Part shown: piece after piece, positions 48,135-55,532 of the stretch
Layout: every line of letters begins with the position of its first letter
Position numbering within the stretch: the first letter of the stretch is position 1
Source: Streptomyces humidus
GTDB taxonomy: Bacteria; Actinomycetota; Actinomycetes; Streptomycetales; Streptomycetaceae
Assembly: GCF_014649655.1 (NCBI RefSeq)
Contig: NZ_BMTL01000023.1
Coordinates: forward strand, 106,538 to 170,537
Length of the DNA stretch: 64,000 bases
Direction of reading: 5' to 3'
Notes under the pieces: model-generated
Told to the model about the DNA's origin: nothing
Database searches by the model: none
What the model saw: the letters and a program-made list of their open reading frames with translations, nothing else
Translations under genes and position numbers: made by a program

Positions 48135-49184
48135 ATGGCACACGACCCCCGAGGACCGAGGCTGCCGGCCGCGCGCGGCCCGGTCTCCGCAGCGGTCCGC
48201 GCGTATCTCCCGGGCACGGGGCCGCTCCCGGCGGCCGGGACCGTCGCCGCCGCGTCCCCGTACGGCGACGACCTCCAGCTGGCTCTGTACCTCTGTTACG
48301 AGCTCCACTACCGCGGTTTCGCGGACGTGTCCCCGGACCGCGAGTGGGATCCGGACCTGCTGCGGGTGCGCGCCGCGCTGGAGCATCTGTTCCTGACCGC
48401 CCTGCGCGAGGACACCCCCGTGCACGCCTGCGTCGACGACGCCCTCGCGGACCTGCTCGTCGAGCCCGTCGACGGCACGGGCGTCAGCCACTTCCTGTCC
48501 GGCGAGGGCGAGCGGTGGCAGGTGCGCGAGTACGCGATGCAACGCTCGCTGTACCACCTCAAGGAGGCCGACCCGCACGCCTGGGTGCTGCCGCGGCTGT
48601 CGGGCCGGGCCAAGGCGGCGATGGCGGCGGTGGAGTTCGACGAGTGGGGCGGCGGCCGCCCCGACCGCGTCCACGCTCAACTGTTCGCGAACCTCATGAC
48701 GGACCTGGGACTGGACACCGCGTACGGCCGCTATGTGGACGCCGCCTGCGCCGAGACGCTGGCCACGGTCAACCTGATGTCCCTCCTCGGGCTGCACCGC
48801 TCCCTCCGTGGCGCTCTCGTGGGCCACTTCGCGGCAGTGGAGATCACCTCCTCGCCCGGCTCCCGACGGCTCGCCGAGGCGATGCGCCGTACGGACGCGG
48901 GTCCGGCCTCCGAGCACTTCTACGACGAGCACGTGGAGGCCGACGCGGTGCACGAGCAGGTCGTACGCCACGAGGTGATCGGCGGCCTGCTCGCCGACGA
49001 ACCGCAGCTGGCCGGCGACGTCGTCTTCGGTCTCGACGTCACCGGGTTCCTGGAGGACCGCCTCGCCGGCCGTCTGCTCGCCGCCTGGCGCAAGGGCGAG
49101 TCCTCGCTGCGGCCCGCGCCGCACGAGTCCGAGGGCGGCGGGGCCGCCGTGCGTCAGGAGCGCGGGAAAGCACATGCCTCGTGA
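48135..49184 (+). CDS. heme-oxygenase-like diiron (iron-containing redox enzyme) protein
   Basis: The 349-residue, mostly helical protein belongs to the iron-containing redox enzyme group. It carries several His/Glu/Asp-bearing helices, including YLCYELHYRGF, LLGLHRSLRGALVGHFAAVE, SEHFYDEHVEADAVHEQVVR and HEVIGG. These fit the ligands of a heme-oxygenase-like diiron oxidase. A CDGSH-type iron-sulfur protein gene follows. In actinobacteria these two are often neighbours, so the CDGSH protein may donate electrons. The substrate is unknown. Confidence 0.78.
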   Translation: MAHDPRGPRLPAARGPVSAAVRAYLPGTGPLPAAGTVAAASPYGDDLQLALYLCYELHYRGFADVSPDREWDPDLLRVRAALEHLFLTALREDTPVHACVDDALADLLVEPVDGTGVSHFLSGEGERWQVREYAMQRSLYHLKEADPHAWVLPRLSGRAKAAMAAVEFDEWGGGRPDRVHAQLFANLMTDLGLDTAYGRYVDAACAETLATVNLMSLLGLHRSLRGALVGHFAAVEITSSPGSRRLAEAMRRTDAGPASEHFYDEHVEADAVHEQVVRHEVIGGLLADEPQLAGDVVFGLDVTGFLEDRLAGRLLAAWRKGESSLRPAPHESEGGGAAVRQERGKAHAS

Positions 49185-49451
49185 ACTCGCGGGTACGCCG
49201 GCGGCACGGATCGCCCGGCGCTCCCTGGCGTGCACGCCCCGCCGAGGAAGCCGACCTGCTTCAGGGGTGCTGCCGGGGTACCGCTGACGCCGAGCGCCGA
49301 CGTCCTCGACGCCGGGACCGGCGCCGGCGGACCGGCGGCCCGCCCCGGCTCGCGAGGCGCCCCGGCCGACGTACTGCGGCGGGCCGAGCGCTCCGCCCGC
49401 CTCAGCCGGGCCTGTTGTCCACAGCCGACGAGAACGAGGAAGTGGTCGTCC

Positions 49452-49661
49452 GTGCCGAACTCCCCTGCCGACAGGCCCTGCCGGATCCGCGTCCAGCGCC
49501 GGGGCCCCCTGCTCGTCGAGGGCCCGGTCGAGGTGGAACTGGAGGACGGCACCACGGTCGCCTCCGACCGCTTCCGGGTGGCCCTGTGCACCTGCCGGCG
49601 CAGCCGCCGCTATCCCTGGTGCGACACGAGCCACCGCGACCGGGAGCGCAAACCGTCCTGA
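49452..49661 (+). CDS. CDGSH-type iron-sulfur protein
   Basis: The 69-residue protein has the 2Fe-2S motif CTCRRSRRYPWCDTSH, with Cys-x-Cys, a later Cys and the His ligand, preceded by a small beta-sheet (GPLLVEGPVEVELEDGTTVA). The GTG at 49452 was chosen because GAGGAAG lies ten bases upstream. Longer readings extend into sequence without coding character. It is a likely electron-transfer partner of the diiron protein 267 bases upstream. Confidence 0.78.
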   Translation: MPNSPADRPCRIRVQRRGPLLVEGPVEVELEDGTTVASDRFRVALCTCRRSRRYPWCDTSHRDRERKPS

Positions 49662-49891
49662 AGCCCCTCGTCAGGATCCCGCCTTCAGGGGCTCGCGCTC
49701 AGGATCCGGTCTTCAGGGTCCGGCCTTCAGGATCTTTCCGGTGAAGCGTTGTTCCCGGAGGCCGGCCGGGGGCCCCACTCCGCCCGTCCGGCCTCCGGGT
49801 GCGGGATCACTACGGTCCCTCGCTCAAGGGGCTCGCACTCCCCACTTCACGAGCCTCTCTCAGCATCCACGGGGACCGCGTGATCCCGGTC

Positions 49892-50326
49892 TCAGAACGC
49901 GAAGAGGCTGCTCACGGCAGCGTTCCTCACGCATTCGTTGGCGAAGGCACGCTCGAAGGCGACGCGCTTGCCCCGCCACACGCCGTCCACGGTGACGACC
50001 ACCGGGTCGTACTGCCTGGTGCACACCGCGCCGCTCGGGCCCGCCAAGGCCTCGAGGTCGCCGCCGGCGGCACGCAGCTCGGCGCAGGCCAGAGCCGGGG
50101 AGGGATGGGTGCCGGAGGGGGTGGGGGCGCAGTTCAGGGTCACGGCCCGGGCCGCGTCGACGGTGGCGGCGCTGTCTCCGTGGCCCACGGTCAGCACGAA
50201 TGCCGACGGGGCGTAGAGGGAGGTGGGCGCTGCGGCCGGGGCGGCGAGCGCGGGTCCGGTGAGGGATCCGCAGACGGTGACGGCCGTCAGGCCGAGGGTC
50301 GCTGCCCAGCGCGCGGTGTTCCGCAT
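49892..50326 (-). CDS. subtilisin inhibitor-like (SSI) secreted protease inhibitor
   Basis: The 144-residue protein has a signal peptide (WAATLGLTAVTVCGSLTGPA) and the SSI domain: SAFVLTVGHGDSA, the first disulfide region TLNCAP and CAELRAAGGDLEALAG, and the reactive loop VCTRQYDPVVVTVDGVWRGK. The end is ANECVRN...SLFAF. The residue in the P1 position of the loop is Arg, which suggests trypsin-like rather than subtilisin-like targets. The ATG at 50326 is used because GGAAGG lies nine bases upstream. The ATG three codons earlier is too close to it. Extracellular proteases encoded at 1409 and 36148 are possible partners. Confidence 0.88.
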   Translation of the reverse strand: MRNTARWAATLGLTAVTVCGSLTGPALAAPAAAPTSLYAPSAFVLTVGHGDSAATVDAARAVTLNCAPTPSGTHPSPALACAELRAAGGDLEALAGPSGAVCTRQYDPVVVTVDGVWRGKRVAFERAFANECVRNAAVSSLFAF

Positions 50327-50683
50327 TGTGTGCATCCTTCCGCTCGATTCGGGGGTGTGCCGGCCCGGCCCGATCAGTGCCGGACGCGGCGAGCGCGAGT
50401 CTGCCGAGTCCGCCGCCGAATCTCACATCGACCCCATGGGTTTCAGTAACCTTGCGTATTGAATCAGTGGCGTGAAGTCACGGGATTCGAACGTTCCAAC
50501 GCCGGAAGCAAGCGCTTCATGATCCCTTCGGGCCTCTCCGTGACCGGTTCTCATAGCTTCGTTAATCGGCCTGAAACATTCCGCTCGTCGCTCTCCGGCC
50601 CGCGCCGCGCCCTCCCTTTCCGCTTCCGGCGGACTCCTTCCCGTCCCCTTGCGTTCACCGACCAGCGGAGTAATGGTGATTAC
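50327..50683. other. intergenic region with tRNA T-loop-like and palindromic motifs
   Basis: About 360 bases without a gene. GGATTCGAAC (50483-50492) matches the complement of a tRNA T-arm, but no acceptor or anticodon arm can be folded around it. CGTGA-AG-TCACG (50471-50482) is a perfect short palindrome. The region is less GC-rich than its surroundings and could be a remnant attachment site or simply a promoter. Confidence 0.4.
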
Positions 50684-51259
50684 ATGATTACGACAGAACA
50701 GACCGAGAAGCTGAGAGGCTGGTTCGCGGGCCGGCTGCCCGACGGCCTCTTCGAGGAACTGACCGACGTCACGGCCGATCGCGAGGAGATCACCGTGATC
50801 GGCCGCATCACCGCTCCGCGGCTGGCCGAGGACGCCCCGGCCGCCGAGCGGAAGGCGGCCGTCGAGGCCCGGATCCAGGAGTTCCGCGAACGCACCCGCG
50901 AGACCCGGATGGCCGTGGCCCGCGACGCCGAGCACCGGTTCCGGCACAAGGTGTCCTGGGGTGTGGTGTGCGACGGGGAGCGGACCTTGTTCACCCATGT
51001 CGCCGCGCCGGTCATGACCCGGCTGCGGCAGCCCGAGCGCCAGGTGCTCGACACCCTGATCGCCGCGGGCGTGGCCCGCAGCCGCAGTGACGCGCTCGCC
51101 TGGTGCGTGCGACTGGTCCAGCGCCACACCGACGGCTGGCTCACCGAACTGCGGGAGTCGCTCGAGCACGTCCAGCGCGTGCGGGCCCAGGGCCCGGACG
51201 CGGCCTTGGGCCCCGTGGAGGCCGTGGAACCGTCCGGCGGCGCCTCTGACCCGGCATGA
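50684..51259 (+). CDS. hypothetical protein with C-terminal ribbon-helix-helix-like segment
   Basis: The 191-residue soluble protein has a helical start (TTEQTEKLRGWFAGRLPDGL), a beta segment (VTADREEITVIGRI), a long charged helix (AAVEARIQEFRERTRETRMA) and a C-terminal segment (RQVLDTLIAAGVARSRSDAL). The last segment resembles the helices of a ribbon-helix-helix DNA-binding fold. I do not recognise the family. The ATG at 50684 is chosen because the coding pattern begins there. GGAG is 14 bases upstream, which is long. Confidence 0.6.
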   Translation: MITTEQTEKLRGWFAGRLPDGLFEELTDVTADREEITVIGRITAPRLAEDAPAAERKAAVEARIQEFRERTRETRMAVARDAEHRFRHKVSWGVVCDGERTLFTHVAAPVMTRLRQPERQVLDTLIAAGVARSRSDALAWCVRLVQRHTDGWLTELRESLEHVQRVRAQGPDAALGPVEAVEPSGGASDPA

Positions 51260-51359
51260 CCGCCGGGGACCCGGCCCGTCGCACGGCTACCCGCCGGTAT
51301 CGTCGCCCTGCGAGTGCGACGCAGGGCGGACACGGGACGGCGAGAGGCGGGGCGGACGG

Positions 51360-52529
51360 ATGGCCAGGCACTGGGCGGACTTCCAGTACGAGATCTATCT
51401 GAACGGGATGACGGGCGCGGTACCCCGGCTGCCCACCGACCTGACCCGGTTGGAGGAGCTCACCGAGCAGCGGCTCGGACCGGGCCCGGTCGGTTATGTG
51501 GCGGGCAGCGCCGGGGACGGCAGCACGGCGCGGGCGAACCGCGCCGCCCTGGAGCGCCGCCGGATCGTGCCGCGCATGCTCCGGGACGTCCAGGAGCGGG
51601 ACCTGTCGGTCGAGGTGCTGGGCCGTGCCCTGCCCGCGCCGCTGGCCCTCGCGCCGGTCGGCGTGCTGTCGATCATGCATCCGGAGGCGGAGTCCGCCGC
51701 GGCCCGCGCGGCCGCCGCTCAGGGGGTGCCGTTCATCCTGTCGTCGGCGTCGAGCACGCCGATCGAGCGGGTGGCCGAGGTCATGGGTGACGCCGAGCGC
51801 TGGTTCCAGCTGTACTGGTCCAAGGACCTCGAGGTGACCCGGAGCTTCCTCGGCCGGGCGAAGTCGGGCGGGTTCAGCGTGCTCGTCGTCACCCTGGACA
51901 CCCCGCTGCTGGCCTGGCGGCCGCGCGACCTGGACCAGGCGTATCTGCCGTTCCTGCACGGCGTGGGCACGGCCAACTACTTCACCGACCCGGCCTTCCG
52001 GGCGGGCCTGGCCAAGCCCGTGCACGAGGACCCGAACGCGGCCGTCATGCGCTTCGTCGGGTTGTTCGCGGACCCCGGCAAGACCTGGCCGGACCTGGCG
52101 TTCCTGCGGGAGAACTGGGACGGTCCGATCGTCCTCAAGGGCGTGCTGCATCCGGACGACGCCCGGCTGGCCGCCGACGCCGGAATGGACGGCGTCGTCG
52201 TCTCCAACCACGGCGGCCGCCAGGTGGCCGGTTCGATCGCGGCCGCCGACGCGCTGCCGGGGGTCGTGCGGGCGGTCGGCGACCGGCTGGCCGTGCTGTT
52301 CGACAGCGGGGTGCGCACCGGCGCGGACGTTTTCAAGGCGCTCGCGCTCGGCGCGCGGGCGGTGCTGCTGGGCCGTCCGTACGCCTACGGGCTCGGCCTG
52401 GACGGACAGGCAGGCGTCGAGCACGTGATCCGCTGCCTGCTCGCCGAGTTCGACCTGACCCTGGCCCTGTCCGGCCACGCCGGCCCGGCCACGGTCGGCC
52501 CCGCGGACCTCGTCGAGGACCCCGCCTGA
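51360..52529 (+). CDS. FMN-dependent alpha-hydroxy-acid oxidase (lactate 2-monooxygenase-like)
   Basis: The 389-residue TIM-barrel flavoenzyme carries the active-site signature VVSNHGGRQVAGS, with His as base and Arg for the carboxylate. FMN-phosphate binding is in LFDSGVRTGADVFKALALGA, the substrate strand is in LVVTLDTPLLAWRPRD, and Lys is in PIVLKGVLHPDDA. The N-terminus (FQYEIYLNGM) and length match lactate 2-monooxygenases, which convert lactate to acetate and CO2. Other 2-hydroxy acids are possible. Confidence 0.85.
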   Translation: MARHWADFQYEIYLNGMTGAVPRLPTDLTRLEELTEQRLGPGPVGYVAGSAGDGSTARANRAALERRRIVPRMLRDVQERDLSVEVLGRALPAPLALAPVGVLSIMHPEAESAAARAAAAQGVPFILSSASSTPIERVAEVMGDAERWFQLYWSKDLEVTRSFLGRAKSGGFSVLVVTLDTPLLAWRPRDLDQAYLPFLHGVGTANYFTDPAFRAGLAKPVHEDPNAAVMRFVGLFADPGKTWPDLAFLRENWDGPIVLKGVLHPDDARLAADAGMDGVVVSNHGGRQVAGSIAAADALPGVVRAVGDRLAVLFDSGVRTGADVFKALALGARAVLLGRPYAYGLGLDGQAGVEHVIRCLLAEFDLTLALSGHAGPATVGPADLVEDPA

Positions 52530-52619
52530 CCCCTGGCCCACCCCGTGCGACGTCGGCCCGCCCCGTGCGACGCCGTACCCCTGCCGACGAGGCGTCACCG
52601 CCGTGCCGTGAGCCGTGGG

Positions 52620-54254
52620 TCAGGCCGTGCCGTCCGAGAGACCGACCGGCTGGGCCGGGGGCGGCGCGTCCGTGCCGGTGACCGCGAGGGAGCCGGGGGT
52701 CGCCGAGGCGACGTCGGTGAGCCAGCGCTGGCCGGTGGAGTGGTCACGAACCTTGACGACGACGTCGGCGCCCACGCCCTCGCCGGCCGTCGCGAGCGCC
52801 AGCGCGTCGTCCCAGCGGGGCAGCAACTCGCCCTGCACGGTGAGGTCGTAGCGGATGTCCTCGCCGCGGGCGTCGGCGGCGTCGGCGCACGCGCCGAGGA
52901 TGACCACGCCGGCGTCCGCGTGCGAGTCCACGCACAGGTCGGGACGGGCCGCGCTGCGCAGCTGCCCGTCGTCGCCGTACGACCACTCCTGCGTCCCCTC
53001 GGACGAGCAGGCCGCCAGCTGGACGGCGGCACCGGCCGTCGCCTCGCCCCGGATGTCCAGGCACAGGTCGGCGGCCGCGTTGCGCAGCCTGGTCCGCGCC
53101 GGCGGGTTGGGCAGTCGGGCGGTGCCGGGGGCCGTCGGCGAGGCAGTGGCCGCCTGCGAGTCGGCGCCGGGGGCGCTGCCGCTGGTGGAGGCGGCCGGGT
53201 CGGCGCCGCTGTCGTCCGACCACATGCCGGTGGCGAGCAGGGTCGTCAGCAGTCCGGCCGAGGCCAGGCCGACGCCGGTGAACAGCGCACGCGGCGACCG
53301 TGCCGTCCCGGACGCCCGTCGGCGGGGCGAGGGAATACGCGCGAGCAGGTTGCCGCCCCGGCCGCGCGTGCCGCCGCCGCGGTGGCGCGCCGAACCCTTG
53401 AGGCGGACGGTCTGCTGCTTGGCGCGGCCGGGACGGGTGTCGTGGTAGCGGCGGGCGCCCCAGCCGAGCACCGACTCGGCGAGCAACACGCCCAGGCCGC
53501 TGTCGAAGTGGCCGAGCTGCTCGGCGGCGGAGCGGCAGTAGCGGCACTCGTCCAGGTGCTGCCGCACGTCCGGCAGCAGGTCGCCGCCGCGGCGGATGGG
53601 GACGTCGAGGAGCCGGTTGTGGAAGCGGCAGCCCTTGCTCGGGGCGAGTTCCCGATGGGCGCGCACGACGCCCTCGCGGAGCTTGTCCCGCGCCTGTTCG
53701 AGGACGCCGGACACCGTCTCGGTGTCCATGCCGAGCAGACCGGCGGCGACCGTGACCGGTTCGGCCTCGACCTCCACATGCCACAGGACGCAGCGGGCCA
53801 CCGCGGGAAGTCCCTGGAACGAGCGTTCCGTGAGCACCCGGTTGTCCGGGGTCATGGACTTGGCGCTGCGCATCCCCCGGGCGCCGGCCGGCTTGCGCAG
53901 CACGGGCAGCACCCCGGACAGCCCCTCGTCGGCCGACCACAGCCGGGCCGTGTCCCGCACCGTCACCAGCAGCCGGGGGCGCAGCGCGGTGCCCGGTTCG
54001 CCCAGCTTGAGCCGGTCGAAGACCTGATGGAAGACGGCCGTGGTCAGCATGGACGCGGCGGTTCCGGAGGAGGCGAGGCAGATGACCGCGTACTCGTGCA
54101 CCGGCCGCCAGTGCCGGGCGATCAGCATGGCGGTGGACCGGTCGACCTCGCTGTCCGCGCCGCCGCGGGTCCCGGCGGCGAGCAACTCGTCGGATTCTCC
54201 GGGCCCCCCGCCGGGCGGGGGGTAGGGCGGAAGAGGAGGCTGAGGGGAAGGCAC
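52620..54254 (-). CDS. sigma-like / zinc-finger / TM / ricin-lectin one-piece membrane protein
   Basis: The 544-residue protein starts with a Pro-rich segment. A sigma-factor-like part follows (about 35-190), with region 2-like helices and a region 4-like helix-turn-helix (FQGLPAVARCVLWHVEVEAE, VTVAAGLLGMDTETVSGVLE). Next is an anti-sigma-type zinc motif (HLDECRYC near residue 225), a basic stretch and one transmembrane helix (ALFTGVGLASAGLLTTLLAT). A Ser/Thr/Ala linker leads to a ricin-type beta-trefoil (about 395-525, with CLDIRG, QEWSYGDDGQL and CVDSH). The lectin part would face outward and the sigma-like part inward, suggesting a glycan-sensing regulator. The start is a GTG behind AAAGGA. 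Confidence 0.75.
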   Translation of the reverse strand: MPSPQPPLPPYPPPGGGPGESDELLAAGTRGGADSEVDRSTAMLIARHWRPVHEYAVICLASSGTAASMLTTAVFHQVFDRLKLGEPGTALRPRLLVTVRDTARLWSADEGLSGVLPVLRKPAGARGMRSAKSMTPDNRVLTERSFQGLPAVARCVLWHVEVEAEPVTVAAGLLGMDTETVSGVLEQARDKLREGVVRAHRELAPSKGCRFHNRLLDVPIRRGGDLLPDVRQHLDECRYCRSAAEQLGHFDSGLGVLLAESVLGWGARRYHDTRPGRAKQQTVRLKGSARHRGGGTRGRGGNLLARIPSPRRRASGTARSPRALFTGVGLASAGLLTTLLATGMWSDDSGADPAASTSGSAPGADSQAATASPTAPGTARLPNPPARTRLRNAAADLCLDIRGEATAGAAVQLAACSSEGTQEWSYGDDGQLRSAARPDLCVDSHADAGVVILGACADAADARGEDIRYDLTVQGELLPRWDDALALATAGEGVGADVVVKVRDHSTGQRWLTDVASATPGSLAVTGTDAPPPAQPVGLSDGTA

Positions 54255-54717
54255 TGAGCGAATTCCTTTGGTACGTACCTGTTCGGTGCGGCAGGGAGCG
54301 GGAATTCGCCTCCGCCGACGAACGCAGGGGACCCGGCCATGACCCCCCGCACGGGTGGTTCACCTTTGCACAACTAAGTCGGGCACAACAAGGCGGCGAC
54401 CGAAGCCGCGCTTATTGATGGAATGTCGATAACGGAAACCTACTCCCGCTGCGCCGTGCGCCTTTGGGCGCGCCTTGCCGCCTCGGCCGAATTCCGCTCA
54501 TGCGCCCCGTGTGAAACGCGCACACCCAGCGAAGCATCGCGCACGCTCCCGGCACACCGGTCCGCGTAGTTGGCTGGAACCGGCCACTTCCTCGGAGGCC
54601 CCGCGCAGGACGGCGGCTCTCCTGCGCGAAACGGCCGCCGGCCTTGCTCCTCCCGCCCTCGGCCGGCGGCCCGAGGCACTTCGCGCTTCCGGCGGCCGGA
54701 GACCGTTTGCTCCCCTA
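54255..54717. other. about 460 bases without a gene
   Basis: The left part is the promoter region of the minus-strand sigma-like/ricin gene and contains the AT-richest stretch nearby (54405-54440). The rest shows no coding pattern and no clear inverted repeat. It ends in a tandem repeat array. Confidence 0.5.
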
Positions 54718-54820
54718 TATCTGCCAGGACCTCAATCGGTCGGCCGCTCCGTTATCTGCCAGGACCTCAATCGGTCGGCCGCTCCGTTATCTGCCAGGAC
54801 CTCAACCGGTCGGCCGCTCC
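54718..54820. repeat. three tandem 35-bp copies covering the toxin gene end
   Basis: Copies 54718-54752 and 54753-54787 are identical. The third, 54788-54820, has one T-to-C change and lacks the last two bases. Each begins TATCTGCCAGGACCTCAA. The toxin stop codon lies in the middle copy (54767-54769), so the last codons of the gene are repeat-derived. Confidence 0.92.
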
Positions 54821-55162
54821 CTGGACGTCGGTCTTGCCGTCGAGCAGGTCACGGGCGAGGCCGACGAGCGCGCCGTACGGCGGGTCGATGCCGACGCCGC
54901 TGGTGCACATGTACGCCACCGCCGCCGCACAGGCGAAGCGGGCGTTGGCCGAGGGCAGCGGCCTGAGCAGGGTGAGCGTGTGCAGCAGGGCGGCGGCCCG
55001 CCAGGCCGGGTCGGATTCCGCGCCCGGCCCGGGCGGGTCGACGCGGTGCCGGGCCACGGCGGCGACCAGCGCGGAGAAGTCGCTGACGGCGCGATGCCCG
55101 GGCAGCACCTCTTCATGGCGCTGGAGCAGCCAGGGCACGTCGATGTGGATTGCGGACGTCAT
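54767..55162 (-). CDS. Fic/Doc-family toxin component with altered catalytic motif
   Basis: The 131-residue protein resembles Streptomyces Fic-type toxins (IDVPWLLQRHEEVLPGHRAV at the start and GIDPPYGALVGLARDLLDGK near the end). The core motif normally HxFxxxNxR appears as RPLPSANARFA. Arg replaces the catalytic His, while Asn and Arg are kept. It may have lost, or use a different, transferase activity. I believe this variant recurs in Streptomyces relatives. It is paired with the antitoxin three bases upstream. Its end lies in the tandem repeat. Confidence 0.75.
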   Translation of the reverse strand: MTSAIHIDVPWLLQRHEEVLPGHRAVSDFSALVAAVARHRVDPPGPGAESDPAWRAAALLHTLTLLRPLPSANARFACAAAVAYMCTSGVGIDPPYGALVGLARDLLDGKTDVQGAADRLRSWQITERPTD

Positions 55163-55165
55163 CGG

Positions 55166-55411
55166 TCAGGCGACCCGCCCTTCACCGCGGGCGGGGCGTT
55201 CGTCGTCCGGGAAAGCGGCGGCGAATTCCTCGGCGTGGGAGGCGAAGAAGCTGCGGAAGGTCTCCGCGCCCTCCTTGAGCGCCCGATGCCGCGCGATGTC
55301 GGCCGCGGCCGCCTCCCGCACGAGTGCCTTCATCGACGTGCCGCGTTCCTTGGCGATCTGCCGCAGGTCCTCCAGCTCGCGATCGCTGAACTCCACATTG
55401 AGGGCTGGCAT
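55166..55411 (-). CDS. ribbon-helix-helix antitoxin
   Basis: The 81-residue protein has a typical RHH N-terminus (PALNVEFSDRELEDLRQIAK, ERGTSMKALVREAAAADIAR) for operator binding. An acidic Phe-rich tail (FRSFFASHAEEFAAAFPDDE) would cover the toxin. The ATG at 55411 fits the beta-strand start, and a GTG three codons upstream is possible. The gene is first in a two-gene operon with the Fic-like toxin, the usual order for autoregulated pairs. Confidence 0.78.
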   Translation of the reverse strand: MPALNVEFSDRELEDLRQIAKERGTSMKALVREAAAADIARHRALKEGAETFRSFFASHAEEFAAAFPDDERPARGEGRVA

Positions 55412-55532
55412 GCCGTTCACGGTACCGCGCGGGTACTCACTCGTAAATATCCCCAGGTCATCCTAGGGCCACGATGATGACCGCACGGTACCGCAAGCTG
55501 TCCGTCCCGGCTCGTTCCCGATCGGGACGGGA

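Noticed and set aside
49662..49760. Repeated CTTCAGGATCC-like units after the CDGSH gene
   Set aside because: The copies are imperfect and short and do not form a clear hairpin or array. They are noted but not called as a repeat family.
50455..50500. tRNA-like sequence (GGATTCGAAC on the plus strand)
   Set aside because: Only the T-loop decamer matches. No acceptor stem, D-arm or anticodon arm can be folded around it. No integrase gene or repeated core was found nearby.
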